From Scolanthus callimorphus (lineage: Eukaryota > Cnidaria > Anthozoa > Actiniaria > Edwardsiidae): DNA of 64,000 nucleotides. The stretch covers positions 12,249,399-12,313,398 of the forward strand of contig CM066912.1 of the NCBI GenBank assembly GCA_033964015.1, read 5' to 3'. The translations under genes were made by a program, and so were the position numbers. Each line of letters starts with the position of its first letter. Position 1 is the stretch's first letter. The notes below the pieces were generated by a model. The model saw only the letters and a list, made by a program, of their open reading frames with translations, was not told where the DNA came from and did not search any database. Of the stretch, positions 48,030 through 58,903 are shown in pieces.

Positions 48030-48199
48030 AAAACAACTTTCTGGAGGCAAGCACGAGTTTCTAGCTGAACTGGAAGTGCAACCAGGCCAAAGGCACCCGA
48101 AGTGATGGGGGTCCCAACGCGCCCAACAGGGGCAGGTTCCAAGGAGCGCACGCTCGACTTGGTTTAACTCCGATAAAATTATTCTCATTTTATCTGCAT
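48030..48199. repeat. Split direct repeat A1
   Basis: Matches 41740-41903 in direct orientation, about 6.3 kb away; ends 'cattttatctgcat'. Taken as the 5' terminus of the minus-strand YR element. Confidence 0.85.
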
Positions 48200-50794
48200 A
48201 AAAAATAAGCCAGAATACGAAGTTTTGAAAATTCATATCTCGGCCAGTTTTTAAGTAATTCTTTTGAAACTCGAATCCATCCTTGCAACCTTCTAAAAAC
48301 TTCTTCGCCTTTTATCGTAGTCGATATTAAGGTTTTAAAACAAGTGATTTCTAGCGTTTTTGCTTCTCTAAAACAGCGGCAAGTTTCCCCATGTGCTGAG
48401 TAGCCGAATGCTTGTAGTGAAGTCTCACGTAATGTTGCGTGCGTGACAAACGTCACGCATACAGAAAGAGGCTGTAAAATGTCGGCAAATGCCACATTTA
48501 GTGTCGTTCGGATATTTTCTGGAGTCAGTCCCGTGTAGTATATACTAAAACAATTATTCCCCTCAGGCTCCGTGAATAGTGGCGAATTCGTTAATTATAA
48601 CATAGTCATATACACGATATAACGCGCGCTCTGATTGGTCCATTTCTATAAACAAGAAATGAATTGCAGTGCATTGAGATTGTGCATGGTTGCCTGAGGT
48701 TCATCCTTCCAATGATATAAACCTTTTTCCGTTTGATGACGTCATATCGATGACGTCATGCCGGGTTACCATGCAGTTGCCACTTAGAGAAACTTCACCC
48801 AAGTTTGATCACCAAGTTGCCTGAGGTACATTCCTTCCCGGGATATGTTGTTTTTCTCCTTTGATGACGCCATCGATGACTTCATAGCGGAGCTCCTTAG
48901 CGGCCGAAGGCCGCAGAGCGGAGCACCATAGGTATCGCAGGAAGAATACAATAGGCTCAAAATAGAACTCAGGTATACGATCGACTTCATTTTTCATGGT
49001 TCAGCGGTATTCCCATTTGGTATCGCGGGCGCGTCCGTGCGTGTCGGTCTGCGTGCCCCACCACAGGAAACCCCGACCTTAGATCATTTTTCTGCAGGAC
49101 TCTGTACCTCCGTACAGAGTATTTTTTTATTCTTCTAACTGTTAAAAAAATCGATGACAAGACGAGAAAAATGAAGAGAGAATTTTAATAGAAGACCAGA
49201 AAGACGAGCAGAGAGCTAGAAACAGCGACGGAAAGAAGCCGGCCAAACATCATGCTTTGGCCGGCTTCAAATGCAAAGTTTAAACAAACGACAACGCGCG
49301 ACGGTTTTTACTCTTCGTCAAAAAGTGAAACGTTTGATCAAGTTGACGACACGATTTTAGTGAATGAAGTCATGATTACGAAAAAATGTTTGTCGAGGGA
49401 AAGAAGCAAACCGAGTAGAGAAGAATACCACAGTACAAGTAGAGGGAAGTCTAGGGGAAGTCGAAAAAGAAGACGAACAAAGAAAGAGTTAGCGGCTTAG
49501 CGCGCCTGAGAAAGACGCAAACAACGACCAGAAACCCATTTTCAAGGTAGGTACTTGAACTTTGTAGCTAAAGTATAAAGGGGGCATTGAGTAGTAATCA
49601 TTTTTATCTATCGCAAACTTTCATTCGAGCTCTTTTCCGCGTTTTGCGGTCTTTCAATCGATTCGCTCGCTACGCTAGTTTGAAAAAGGAGAAAGTTGAA
49701 TGCGACGGATTGTGCCAGTGGCCGCTCGAAAATTAGTCGTTTCTACACGTTCGACCATTGGCATTGTGGTTTAGGCTTTTTTTTCTGGATTGCAATCACA
49801 ATACCGTACTTTCTAATGCTTTAAAAATATATAGTAGAGCTAACTGGCGTGGCTGTGTTTATACTTTTGGCGGGGAGACTGGAGAAAGTCATGTAAGAAA
49901 TAACTACATAGTGTCAGCAGCCATCTTGAACTCGTGAGTTTGGCCGTCAAAGAAGGGCAAAACATCAGTGAAAGGTTATAATCTCCAAGTCCAAGCGGCT
50001 CCTTACTTCAGATTTAGATAATGGTACAATGATTCTTGATTTTCTAATGTATCTATAAGCTATTTATTCTTAAAATTGAGACATTTTCGACTTTTCAATT
50101 TGGTTCGGGCATGGATCTACGATCCATGGTTCGGGTACAACGATTTTTCAGGAGAGAGAAAGACGGGTTGATTTACGAGCGTCGGACCGATTCTAAAACT
50201 TTTGTGTTTAATTTAATTTTGTAGAAATTCCCAGATGTATTCCTGGCTGCAGGGGATGCTTCACAGAGTATTTCACATGACAGGCAAGTGGAGATCTATC
50301 TTGGAATAATTACCGAATTATTGCTCTCAATGCACTGGCATTTTTTTCTCTTGTCAGAAGGCATGAACTTAGAAGTGGAAATGTGTAAATTTTGCTCAAC
50401 ATAGATGTTAATTTTGCTCAAAACAGACACAATTCATAGTCTATTAGTTAAAAATATTGCTTGAAGTTTTGACAGGCCCCTGAAATAATTTCATAACATG
50501 GTAATCACCAGGCACTCATCATCTGCATCCAAAAGCTGGAAATGTGTCAGCATTATGGAACCCCAAAAAATTAAACGAAATTCTCCCTCAATCTAAAGGC
50601 CCATTTACATGCTGCGATTTGTCGGCCCGATTGTTTTTTGAGCCGCAAGCTATTTGATTTGCCCGAAGGAAAATCGGCCCGACACGAAAAAATCTGATGT
50701 GATGCCACAGATTTGTCAGTGTTGGGCCGACACCGAACGAAGGTACAAGAAATCGGGCGCAACAACTCGCAGCATGTAAATGGCCATTTATGCA
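48200..50794. other. Mostly unassigned; CRE-type repeat at 48.7-48.9 kb
   Basis: The segment 48716-48905 holds 'gatgacgtcatatcgatgac', 'cacccaagtttgatcacc' and 'gcggagctcc', so it belongs with the 16.1 kb array and the 55.3 kb repeat. 'gcggccgaaggccgc' at 48900-48914 is a short hairpin. At 49546 'ttcaag' is followed by GTAGGT, a possible donor after the small frame at 49252. Confidence 0.45.
49252..49500 (+). CDS. Possible small basic protein or first coding exon, unidentified
   Basis: An 82-codon frame begins MLWPASNAKFKQTTTRDGFY, passes through an acidic middle (ETFDQVDDTILVNEV) and ends in a strongly basic tail (GKSRGSRKRRRTKKELAA). It stops at 49498-49500. The tail resembles a nuclear localisation or RNA-binding stretch by composition only. 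No family is recognised and it may be a chance frame. A GTAGGT lies 46 bases past the stop. It sits outside obvious repeats, which is the main argument for it. Confidence 0.25.
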   Translation: MLWPASNAKFKQTTTRDGFYSSSKSETFDQVDDTILVNEVMITKKCLSRERSKPSREEYHSTSRGKSRGSRKRRRTKKELAA

Positions 50795-51310
50795 CCAGTC
50801 AATTGACAGTCCCGCACCCCCCCCCCCCCCCCCCCCATTCGCGCATTAGCGGGGTACTAGTGGGGCTTTCGTACAGAATTCACACTACAAATTACTGCCC
50901 CGTTGGTTTGGAGATGCGGGGTTGTCAATTGGTTGCAGATCTCTTTGTTAATTTGTTTTATCACTTTGTATGAATGGAATATACCTTGAATATACTGAAA
51001 ATACATCGAAACATGTTATTTTGTATTTCTACGTATGAATAATAAATGAATATTATTCATTCAGCACATTTTCCTGCTTCTGATTGGCATTCTGTCACGA
51101 CGTTGTCTGGTTATAGTTAGGAGAAAAGCCATTTGACTGCACTAGGCAAGAGTTTCATTGGCCAGATCAGATAGTTTGATTGGCAGAACAGCAAAGCCAA
51201 AAACAAATTGATGTTGTCCCCGCAAACAGAGGCACCCACTGCCTTTCACTTGCCAAAGGTGAATGCTCCCTAATGCGCGAATGGGGGGTGCGGGGTTGTC
51301 AATTGACTGG
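50795..51310. mobile_element. 516-bp MITE with TGCA flanks
   Basis: CCAGTCAATTGACA at 50795 is mirrored by TGTCAATTGACTGG ending at 51310. TGCA lies on both sides (50791-50794 and 51311-51314). The arms continue into 'gcacccc...cattcgcgcattag' and its complement, with a C-run at about 50816-50836. No coding frame. Superfamily not assigned. Confidence 0.7.
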
Positions 51311-51535
51311 TGCATTAGTCTCATTCAAGGTTGCAGATCTCTTTGTTAATTTGTTGTTATCACTTTTGTGAATGGGATATACCTTGAATATACTAAAAAA
51401 TACATCGAAACATGTTATTTTTTAGAGTGGAGATAAGGAATTAACCTTGTGTGAAAGCTAACATGCTAATGAAATGGTCCCATGTGTGCTTCTGAGCGTT
51501 AGCCCTAGTAAGCGGAGAAATAGAAAAAATCTCTG

Positions 51536-51608
51536 ACCCCGAGAGAGATTCGATCCCATGACCTTCAGAATTGTACATCTGATGCTCTACCAGCTGAGCT
51601 ATCCAGGT
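51536..51608 (-). pseudogene. tRNA-like sequence, left arm (degenerate)
   Basis: The minus strand reads acctggatagctcagctgg, then 'tagagcatcagatgtac', and ends in 'tctcggggt'. The A box is intact, but the B box has become 'ggatcgaatct' (consensus GGTTCGANTCC). Probably not a working tRNA. Paired over its whole length with the right-arm copy. Confidence 0.6.
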
Positions 51609-51678
51609 CAGACTGGGAGCAGGTCACTTCATTACCGCGAACATCACATTTAATTTAACCCGACCTGCTCCCAGTCTG

Positions 51679-51752
51679 ACCTGGATAGCTCAGCTGGTTA
51701 GAGCATCGGATGTACAATTCTGAAGGTCGTGGGTTCGAATCCCTCTCGGGGT
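51679..51752 (+). tRNA. tRNA-like sequence, right arm (probably tRNA-derived, not a functional gene)
   Basis: Acceptor ACCTGGA pairs with TCGGGGT at 6 of 7 positions. The D-arm is GCTC-agctggtta-GAGC. The anticodon stem TCGGA/TCTGA closes an eight-base loop. The T-stem GTGGG/CCCTC holds loop TTCGAAT with one mismatch. The A box (TAGCTCAGCTGG) and B box (GGTTCGAATCC) match pol III promoter consensus. The eight-base anticodon loop makes the anticodon ambiguous and argues against a canonical tRNA. As part of a mobile foldback it could still drive pol III transcription. Confidence 0.55.
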
Positions 51753-52686
51753 CAGACATTTTTCTCTTTCTCCGCTTACTAACGCTCAGAAGCACACATG
51801 GGACCATTTCATTAGCACGTTAGCTTTCACACAAGGTTAATTCCTTATCTCCACTCTGTTGAACTTAGTGCTACGCGGCCACAGGCTTGCCTGTACATCT
51901 ACATGTTATTTTTTATTTCTATGTATGAATAAATAAATGAATATTATTCATTCAGCACATTTTCCTGCTTCTGATTGGCATTCTGTCACGACGTTGTCTG
52001 GTTATGGTTAGGAGAAAAGCCATTTGACTGCACTAGGCAAGAGTTTCATTGGCCAGCTCAGATAGTTTGACTGGCGGAACAGCAAAGCCAAAACAAATTG
52101 ATGTTTTGAAAAATGCGGGTCACGATGCAATGGTTTTAGCTGTAATTTTGAATGAACAACAATACAATTGAAAGTGTGAATGAATAATAAAACATCATTG
52201 AATTCAGCTTTGTATGTTATGGATAATATAACATCTCCGGGTGTTATCACATCAGCCTTTGCCCCAATGGATAACACCCCCTCCATCTGATTATCCATAT
52301 ATTAATTATTGCTAAAGCATAGTGGTTACATCCAATCACCTTTTACAAAGTTTATTGTTTATTCCAGACAATGCTGCTTGCATCAGCATGCACGCACGCT
52401 TCTAAACCAACGGAAAACATTCCAACCCGTGTGCAATTCCCAACGGAAAATGTCTATTTGTGCAAAATATTTAATTTTTTCATGGTAAAAAGCACAACTG
52501 CAGCCCGTGCGCTCACAACATTTTGCCGATGATAATGACATAAAGCGTGGTAAATAAATTTGTTAAGTATTTTTCATTATTATTGAAAAAATAAATAGTG
52601 ATAGGAGTGCCTGATACAGGCAAGATAATTATTGTGTTTGATATAATTCATAAATACTGTACTTGATTTGATATTTGTGGCTCTTA

Positions 52687-53549
52687 GGCTGCATTCATTA
52701 TGTATACTACAGGGGGGGCAGAGGATTTTTTGGGGGGATCTCAAAATTTAGGAACTAGAAAAGGGGGATGTCAAGGTTTTTTCATAAAATGAAGGGGGGA
52801 TGCATATTTTTGTTGAGGTATTATATATATTTAAGACAAGGTTGTGCAGTTTGATAGTAAATGAAGGAAGGCTCAATTGTTGAACACCGAGTTTGAACCT
52901 CCTTCCTGAAAAAATATCACTTGCACTACTATTCTCGTGTATTCACCCTCTTTCAACTGATATGTTGAAAAAAACTGCGCGCTTCGCGCGCATAAAGAAT
53001 AATATTAAACTTAAAAAACGTAAAAGGCCTTCTTGTTTTACTACAATTCCTCGATGTCCTCTTCAGTGACTTTTGTCTGCCAGACAAAAATGCCTTTGGA
53101 CTTTTGATTAATAGTCTTGTAGCTTCATTGTCAAAATTGCTGCGCGCTTCGCACGCACAACGGAAAACATACCAAACTATCAAATACAAAATAAATGATA
53201 CTCAGCCTATGTGTAGTAAGGCTCCAATCGAGGAGCGCACCAGATCACTTGGTAGAAAGTCACTACCGACACAAAAAAGTAAAGCCACCTAGGATTTTTA
53301 TTTGCATTTTTACGCTTTGAATTTTTTTATCATTGAGCCTTGTTCTTTATTTTTTGAAAAAAATGTAAAATTGATATAAATATAAATTGAAAAAATTGTC
53401 TCCGGGGTGATGGGGGGGACATGTTTTTTCCTTTTGACCAAGAGGGGGGATTCGTAAAAAATATGTTGTGCCTTGGGGGGATCTGAAAAAAATTCCTCTG
53501 CCCCCCCCCCCCCCCCCCCCCCCCTGTAGTATACATAATGAATGCAGCC
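52687..53549. mobile_element. 863-bp MITE, TTA duplication, PIF/Harbinger-like
   Basis: GGCTGCATTCATTATGTATA at 52687 is perfectly mirrored at the right end (53549); the repeats continue 'ctacagggggg' and its complement. TTA flanks both sides (52684-52686, 53550-53552). A C-run of about 25 bases lies at 53500-53524. Inner phrases 'gggggga' recur. The minus-strand frame with a Gly run is an artefact. Non-coding. Confidence 0.8.
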
Positions 53550-53552
53550 TTA

Positions 53553-54199
53553 TAATTTACAATGGTACTCCAGTATATTCAGCTACTAAAAATCCTGTAA
53601 GTATCCATAGCCATGCTTGGTTTACATAAGACTGGTTTCGAAAAGGTCTGTCTTCAAGGCTCATCAGACTTATTGGCTATTTTGTTTAAATTTCAGTGAC
53701 AACAGCAGCCAGAGGTGGCTTTTGGACAGACCATACCATGACACAAGTAAAACATAATAGAGCAGTTTCCACATAACTGTCATGAGTAATTACAAATAAC
53801 CTGGTAATTGAGATTGGTTTGGGCTGTGATTGGTTAAGAGCATGGTCTTTGATACTTAAGCTAACCAGATGGGGTAGAGAACATAATTACACAATTACTT
53901 CTAATTAAATCACTCACAAAAAGGAGAGATTGTGAATCACCTTGCTCTCTGATTGCTTTTCATTAAAATTGTCTATTACATTTTATAGGATAGTGAATTA
54001 CTCATGGATTGCTTTCATGGCAGTTATGTGAAAGCTGCTATACAGTATATTTTTACTATAAATACCACTTGTCAATAGAATCGGTTAGAGAGCATAAGGC
54101 TAAATGATGCGAATGTTGCAAACTACTAATTTGGAGAAGGCATCCTCCCTTCTAGTGACCTCTGTTTAAAAAAATGGCAGCGAAACTTGATGTGCTACA
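53553..54199. other. No gene recognised
   Basis: AT-rich, with an approximate inverted pair (about 53760-53800 'gagcagtttccacataactg' and 54020-54040 'cagttatgtgaaagctgct') suggesting another ~290-bp foldback element with termini 'agcagttt(c/t)cacataactg'. Otherwise nothing. Confidence 0.45.
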
Positions 54200-54554
54200 C
54201 CCAGGGGGGACTCTTCCATTTTTTGGTGGGGGTGCTCCTCAGGAACTTTCAATTTCACCCCTAAAAGGTACCATACATGGCGTCGTTGAGTTGACTTTGG
54301 CTCCTAAAAGGTTCCAGCAAGACATATTTTCCCTCATAATTTTCTTGCATATTTAATCCAAGGAAAATAGGTCTGAAATTCAGGCTACCAACAAGTGTAA
54401 TTTGATTGATTTGCTAGAATGGACCTCTAACAGGTACCTATCTGGAAAAAATACGTTTTCCAATTTATCCCCCTAAAAGGTACCAGAAGCCTGATTTTAA
54501 ACCCTAGAAGGAACAACGTCACCCACGCCCCAAAAATAGTTAGTCCCCCCTGGG
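54200..54554. mobile_element. 355-bp MITE-like element
   Basis: CCCAGGGGGGACT at 54200 is mirrored by AGTCCCCCCTGGG ending at 54554. The interior has repeated 'cctaaaaggtacc' phrases. No unambiguous target duplication was found. Non-coding. Confidence 0.6.
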
Positions 54555-55320
54555 ATGCTCTTATTGTGTTTCTATTGTATTGTTCGTATTAATTATTCAT
54601 GCATTTTTTAAGCATGAAATATTATAAACTTCTTGTCTTACTCAGTGTATAATAGGTTTGGTTAGTAAGTATGTTCTGCATAATCGTGCATCAGGGGGGG
54701 GGGGGGGGGGGGGGGGGTAACCTTGTCGGTCCAGTTGGTCTCAATCAAACCAGAATTTTGCTAATTGTGTAAAAGGTTCTAAAATAACTGTCTTTATCGC
54801 TGAGTACAGGTAGCCGTACTGGAATACATACCCTATCAGTACCACCCTAGCATACCCATCTACCATATGCGAGGGAGTGCCCCACCGCATGCCAATTGGG
54901 CAGTCGCACCTCCCCTAGGAATTCCTTGGAATTCCAGGGTGGGTGGTTGAAGTAGAGCTTGGAATTCGAGGGTGGACACCCTTAAATACGAAATTCTAGG
55001 GGGGTAAGCGCAATTCCCAGGGCGGTCATGAGATAATCACTGGAACTCCAATGGTGGGTGGTTCGAATTTAAAAAATCCAGTTGTGACTGGGGTCCTCAA
55101 CAGGTGAGGACTGCCCATTCCTTCATACGAGAGAAATAAATTTGACTGTTCAAGTTTTAGCTCACGCAATCCTGGTCTAAATTACATATACGTTTTGCAC
55201 TTGTAATCTAATTGTAGGATCCCAGATTATGGAATGACACATTAATTTTTATGGTTTCAACAAGAAAAACTCATGTCAAATAACGTATTGTACTTTTTCG
55301 TTCAGATGGAAAACATATGT
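54555..55320. other. No gene recognised; G-homopolymer
   Basis: A G-run of about 25 lies at 54693-54717. 54830-54900 resembles the repeat at 39.3-39.45 kb. Phrases of 'ggaattccagggtgggtgg' type recur at 54925-55060. Confidence 0.5.
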
Positions 55321-56100
55321 AACCAGGAGCTCCGCTTTTAGCCAGTGGCTAAATCTATATATTACCATGTGACCAGGCAGTTGCAACTTCACCCAAGTTT
55401 GGTTGTCTGAGGTTCATCCCTTCCCGAGGTATGTTCTTTTTCGCCTATGATGACGTCATACAAAGTGACCAGGTAGTTGCAACCCCCTTGCAACTAACAC
55501 AACCAGCTGATCTGAGATCGTGACGTCACATGGGTTATCACGTAGCCCGCGAAAATTAGCCAGCGGTATCACCCATAAGGCTCTGAAGTGCGGTGGAGGG
55601 AGCGATTCACGAGGGCATCGCACCCCTTGAGACTGCCAGGCCACGAAGGAACGAGGACAGGCACCAAAAGTGTTTATATCGCTGGAATGGTGAAGTTGTG
55701 TTAGACAAGGGGGCCAGCACCTGCCAGATCACGTGGTATGACGTCATCGATGATATCATTATAGGAGAAAATGATCACATCTCGGAAGGGATGAACCTCA
55801 GACAACCAAACTTGGATGACGTTGTCTAAGCGGCAAGGGGGGTGCAACTGCACGGTGAGCAGTATGGTGTTATCGATGACGTCATCAAACGAGAAAAGGT
55901 TTATATCGTTGGAAGGGATGAACCTCAGACAACCAAACTTGGGTGAATTATCAAAGCAGCAAGAGGGCGCAAGTGCTTAGTCACGTGGTATGGCGGGTAT
56001 GGCGGTGGAAGGCTATCTATGTACAATAGCAACCTATTGTCTCATTGACACAGAAAAGTATGTAACCGGGAGTTCCGCTTTTAGCCAGTGGCTAAATCTA
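55321..56100. repeat. CRE-containing interspersed repeat with direct terminal copies
   Basis: 'ctccgcttttagccagtggc' with flanking 'taacc.ggag' occurs at both ends (55320-55357, 56062-56099) in the same orientation. The interior contains 'gatgacgtcat' at several places and 'cacccaagtttggttgtctg'. It also contains the complement of that region ('gaacctcagacaaccaaact') twice, so it is internally inverted. It shares motifs with 15.98-17.05 kb and 48.7-48.9 kb. The plus-strand frame at 55593-55829 lies within it and is not a gene. Confidence 0.6.
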
Positions 56101-57378
56101 TGTATTATTTGTGGTCCTCAGATGTGCAGGAGAAATCGATAGATGGATGAGGGCTAACAAGCTACACGGTGCTAAATGGCGATAAGTCAAACTTGCTTAT
56201 AATCATTAGCTTTAAAGAGCCCATGTCAGCCACTCCTTTGTTATTGTTTTCAGTCGATATGAGACAACGAATTACGTGTAGAAATCTTGAAATAGTCTTC
56301 AAAAAACAAAGTTTGATTATCCATTTATCGAACTCAATTGCAAATATTGAACTACATTCCCTAACCAGCTGATCCGAGAAAAAAAATTAGCCAATCAGAA
56401 TCGAGGGAGTTTCAAAAACTGGGTTATCACCCTTGGTAACCTGGCCTGCAAGATGGTGGGACTCAGAATTCGAAGGGGAGATCAGTTTTTCGCTTATTGA
56501 GTTTCTCTTTTTGTTGTTTTCTGCCGTCTGAGCGACTTCATTTCGTATGCTGTGGATCTCGACTAGGCCTGAATGAGTCACAGGACTTTTGCGTGATGCC
56601 ACGCTGCAAATTTCGGTTGTTGTCTTCAAAAAAAAAGCTTGAGATTGGATAGGTCGAGATTGGCAGGGAGAACTTTCCCAGTGATTTTGTGTACAAAACA
56701 TTGTGAAACCAGAAGAGGAAGAAGCTCTGGAAATGATATTCGATGACCTGGGGAGACTTTGAGATTGTTATTGGTATCATGATCAGCCTCAAGGAGTGGT
56801 GCTGTAGTGATTGAACCGTTATTTCTCAGTGCGTCCAGCCGAACTTCTGAGCCAAGGCTACGCCTATACATACTGACTACTACAATGTATGTTTTTCCTT
56901 TAAAAGGACATTTCGAAATGTCTGTCTCGAAGAGCGGAATATTTCTTCGAATATGTTGTCTTAGCAACCAGGGGTTAACTTTGGTTGGAGTCTGGCATCC
57001 CTGCGAGTAGAGGCTACTCTTTATCTTGCGCGTTTCTTTTTACTTTTACTTTTTATGATTTCTTTTGTGTTTCAACTGCGCAAAAGAAGCTACTTCAAAA
57101 CACAAGACAAGATAGAAGTGGCCTCTGCTAAGCAGGGAAGGGTCTGATCATTGTGACAGCCCAAGCAGTGTAATGTGAGTGCATTTTGTTGTAAAAAAAT
57201 CATCCAAATTTTCTATGTGATATAAATTATGACCAATTTTCTAAGATGTGTTTTTTTTCTGTTGCTAAGATGACCGTGAACCAGCCCTTAGAAGTTGAAA
57301 ATACAGGTAACATAGTTAAGCAAAAAAAAAGAGGATTTCCGTGGTTTTTATTGTGATAAATGCAGGGTGATTTATATG

Positions 57379-57491
57379 TGTCATGTCTTCGTGACTGACA
57401 AATCAAAACAACAACTAGACAAGATGGCGGAAGGAACACATGTGTTTATTTTACATGCGCGCGCATGTTATACCACAGGAAGACCATAACA
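57379..57491 (-). repeat. 3' LTR of the gypsy element
   Basis: 113 bp, starting TGTCATGTCTTCGTGACTGA and ending CCATAACA on the plus strand. It contains a CATGCGCGCGCATG palindrome at about 57454-57467. Preceded by ATATG. Confidence 0.9.
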
Positions 57492-57777
57492 TCTCCTCCT
57501 CACTAAATGCAAAGTCCTAGTACAAAGAGTACAAATATTGCCTTGACCTAATGCGTGCGCAATAAACTAATGAAAACAAACAAGCAATGTCTCTAGTCTA
57601 GTTTCTGTAGTCTCTAGTTTCAGAGTTCAGAGATCCAATCTCTGTGGTGCTTTTCGCACTCTCTGGGGGTATCGCCGCTCACATCCTTGAGGGCTGACAC
57701 TCGCTGGTCCCATACCTTCAGTTACTGGCTCTGGTCCAGCGTTCCTCAGGTGGGTCTGACACAGGAGCTGTAGGTGC

Positions 57778-58107
57778 TTACTCCCTAGGATCTGAAGTAT
57801 CCTGTTGAAATGGACTTGCCATCACTGGTGGTGCACTTCCATCGACTTCTGGTTCAGTCTCCTGAACTGTGTTTGGATTAACCGCTGTTGGTTTTAGCTG
57901 ATCAATATGTCGGCGCCAGATCAGTCCTGGTGCAACTTGTACTTTGTATGAAAGCAGACCCGTTTTCTCAATAATCAAGCCTGGGCGACACTTCTTGCTA
58001 CTGCGATAGTCACGCGCCATTACTGGATCTCCTACCTCAAGCTGACGCGTTGTCTTGCCCTTAACTCCTGCAGCCTGCATACTCTGTTGGTGCTGTTTGT
58101 TCACCAT
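57778..58107 (-). pseudogene. Gypsy integrase C-terminal segment
   Basis: The frame includes QLEVGDPVMARDYRSSKKCR, then GLIIEKTGLLSYKVQVAPGL and WRRHIDQLKP, matching the C-terminal GPY/F-type module that follows the integrase core in many gypsy elements. It is separated from the core by a stop or frame change at about 58108-58127 and lies just upstream of the polypurine tract and 3' LTR. Confidence 0.8.
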
Positions 58108-58126
58108 TTTCCTATTCAGATTAGGC

Positions 58127-58903
58127 TTAAGAAGAGTGAGGAGAGTTCCTGTAGGCTATGAGAAACTTTGCTAACTTCTCCTTCACTGGCTTAGAACTCT
58201 CATGCATTGCGCGTAAGGCATGTTTAAAAGTTTGCACTGACCTTTCTGCCTGTCCGTTGGTTGATGGATGATAGGGAGGTCCAGTGATGTGTCGAACACC
58301 ATTGCCTTTGTTAAAAGCATCAAACTCGTCAGAAACAAACTGAGATCCATTATCACTTACGATCTGTTCAGGTACTCCAAACCGTGCAAACAAGTCTCGT
58401 AGAATCTCAATCGTCTTGGGTGCTGTGGTTGACCTCATAGGTATCACCTCTGGCCACTTAGTGTGTGCATCTACTACTACTAGGAACATAGAGTCCTGAA
58501 ATGGGCCTGCATAATCAATATGTATGCGTTGCCATGGTGATGTAGCCCACTCCCATGGATGCAGTGGTGCTTTGTTTGGCATCTTCTGATTCACTTGACA
58601 GCCACTACATGCCTTTGCCAACATTTCTAGCTGATGGTTTATGTTCGGCCACCACACATAACTTCTTGATAATGCCTTCATCTTAACTATACCAAGATGA
58701 CCATCATGCAACTCTTCTAGCACTCTGTCTTGCAGCTTACTGGGAATAACAACTCTCATACCCCACAATATACAACCTTGGTGTACTGTGAGCTCATTGC
58801 GACGCTCATAGAATGGCTTTTCTCCGTCCACTCTGACTGACCATCCCCTTACTATGGCCTCAAACCTTCGATAGTATGGGATCGCGTCTTGTTTCCCTAG
58901 CAA
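58127..58903 (-). pseudogene. Gypsy integrase core
   Basis: Encodes the zinc-binding HHCC module (HDGHLGIVKMKALSRSYVWW...CSGCQ). The DDE core follows: Asp in IDYAGPF, Asp in VSDNGSQFVS, Glu in NGQAERSVQTFKHA. The family inserts element DNA into chromosomes. The catalytic residues are all visible, but the N-terminus is in a different frame from RNase H (shift near 58870) and the C-terminus breaks at NSPHSS. Length of the readable frame is 258 codons. Confidence 0.9.

Larger units (their letters stand above)
41550..48199 (-). mobile_element. Tyrosine-recombinase retroelement with split direct repeats (Ngaro/PAT-like), decayed
   Basis: Read on the minus strand the order is A1 (48199-48030), interior, tyrosine recombinase remains (43181-42124), B1 (42018-41904), A2 (41903-41740), 77 bases, B2 (about 41662-41550). 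The A copies share about 165 bp and the B copies about 113 bp. B1 abuts A2 at 'ttatctgcat/ttaaac'. This A-ORFs-B-A-B arrangement is the known split-direct-repeat structure of Ngaro/PAT-type YR retrotransposons. I see no reverse transcriptase, RNase H or gag in 43.2-48.0 kb; a minisatellite fills much of that space. The exact outer ends are inferred from repeat edges only. Confidence 0.65.
51410..51914. mobile_element. tRNA-derived foldback insertion with 14-bp TSD
   Basis: Two inverted arms of ~200 bp (51424-51625 and 51662-51857) surround a 36-base loop, and a 43-base unpaired tail (51858-51900) follows the right arm. The direct repeat 'acatgttatttttt' bounds it at 51410-51423 and 51901-51914. 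The neighbouring duplicate at 51011-51020 ('acatgttattttgtatttc') shows the site without insertion, which confirms the insertion boundaries. Each arm carries a tRNA-like sequence pointing outward from the centre. The TSD length and T-rich target suggest a target-primed retrotransposition mechanism, as used by SINEs. Confidence 0.85.
50933..52110. repeat. Partial tandem duplication of the MITE interior
   Basis: 'ttgcagatctctttgttaat' occurs at 50933 and at 51331 (offset 398). The following ~275 bases, through 'aaacaaattgatgtt', are present in both. The second copy is split by the foldback insertion at 51424-51900, so it resumes at 51901 and ends near 52110. Confidence 0.85.

Noticed and set aside
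53330..53536. Gly-rich minus-strand frame
   Set aside because: Produced by the C-run at the right end of the 52687-53549 MITE.
56387..56967. Overlapping 84-113 codon minus-strand frames
   Set aside because: They overlap each other in different frames inside the TTAA element's left part, without a recognisable domain.
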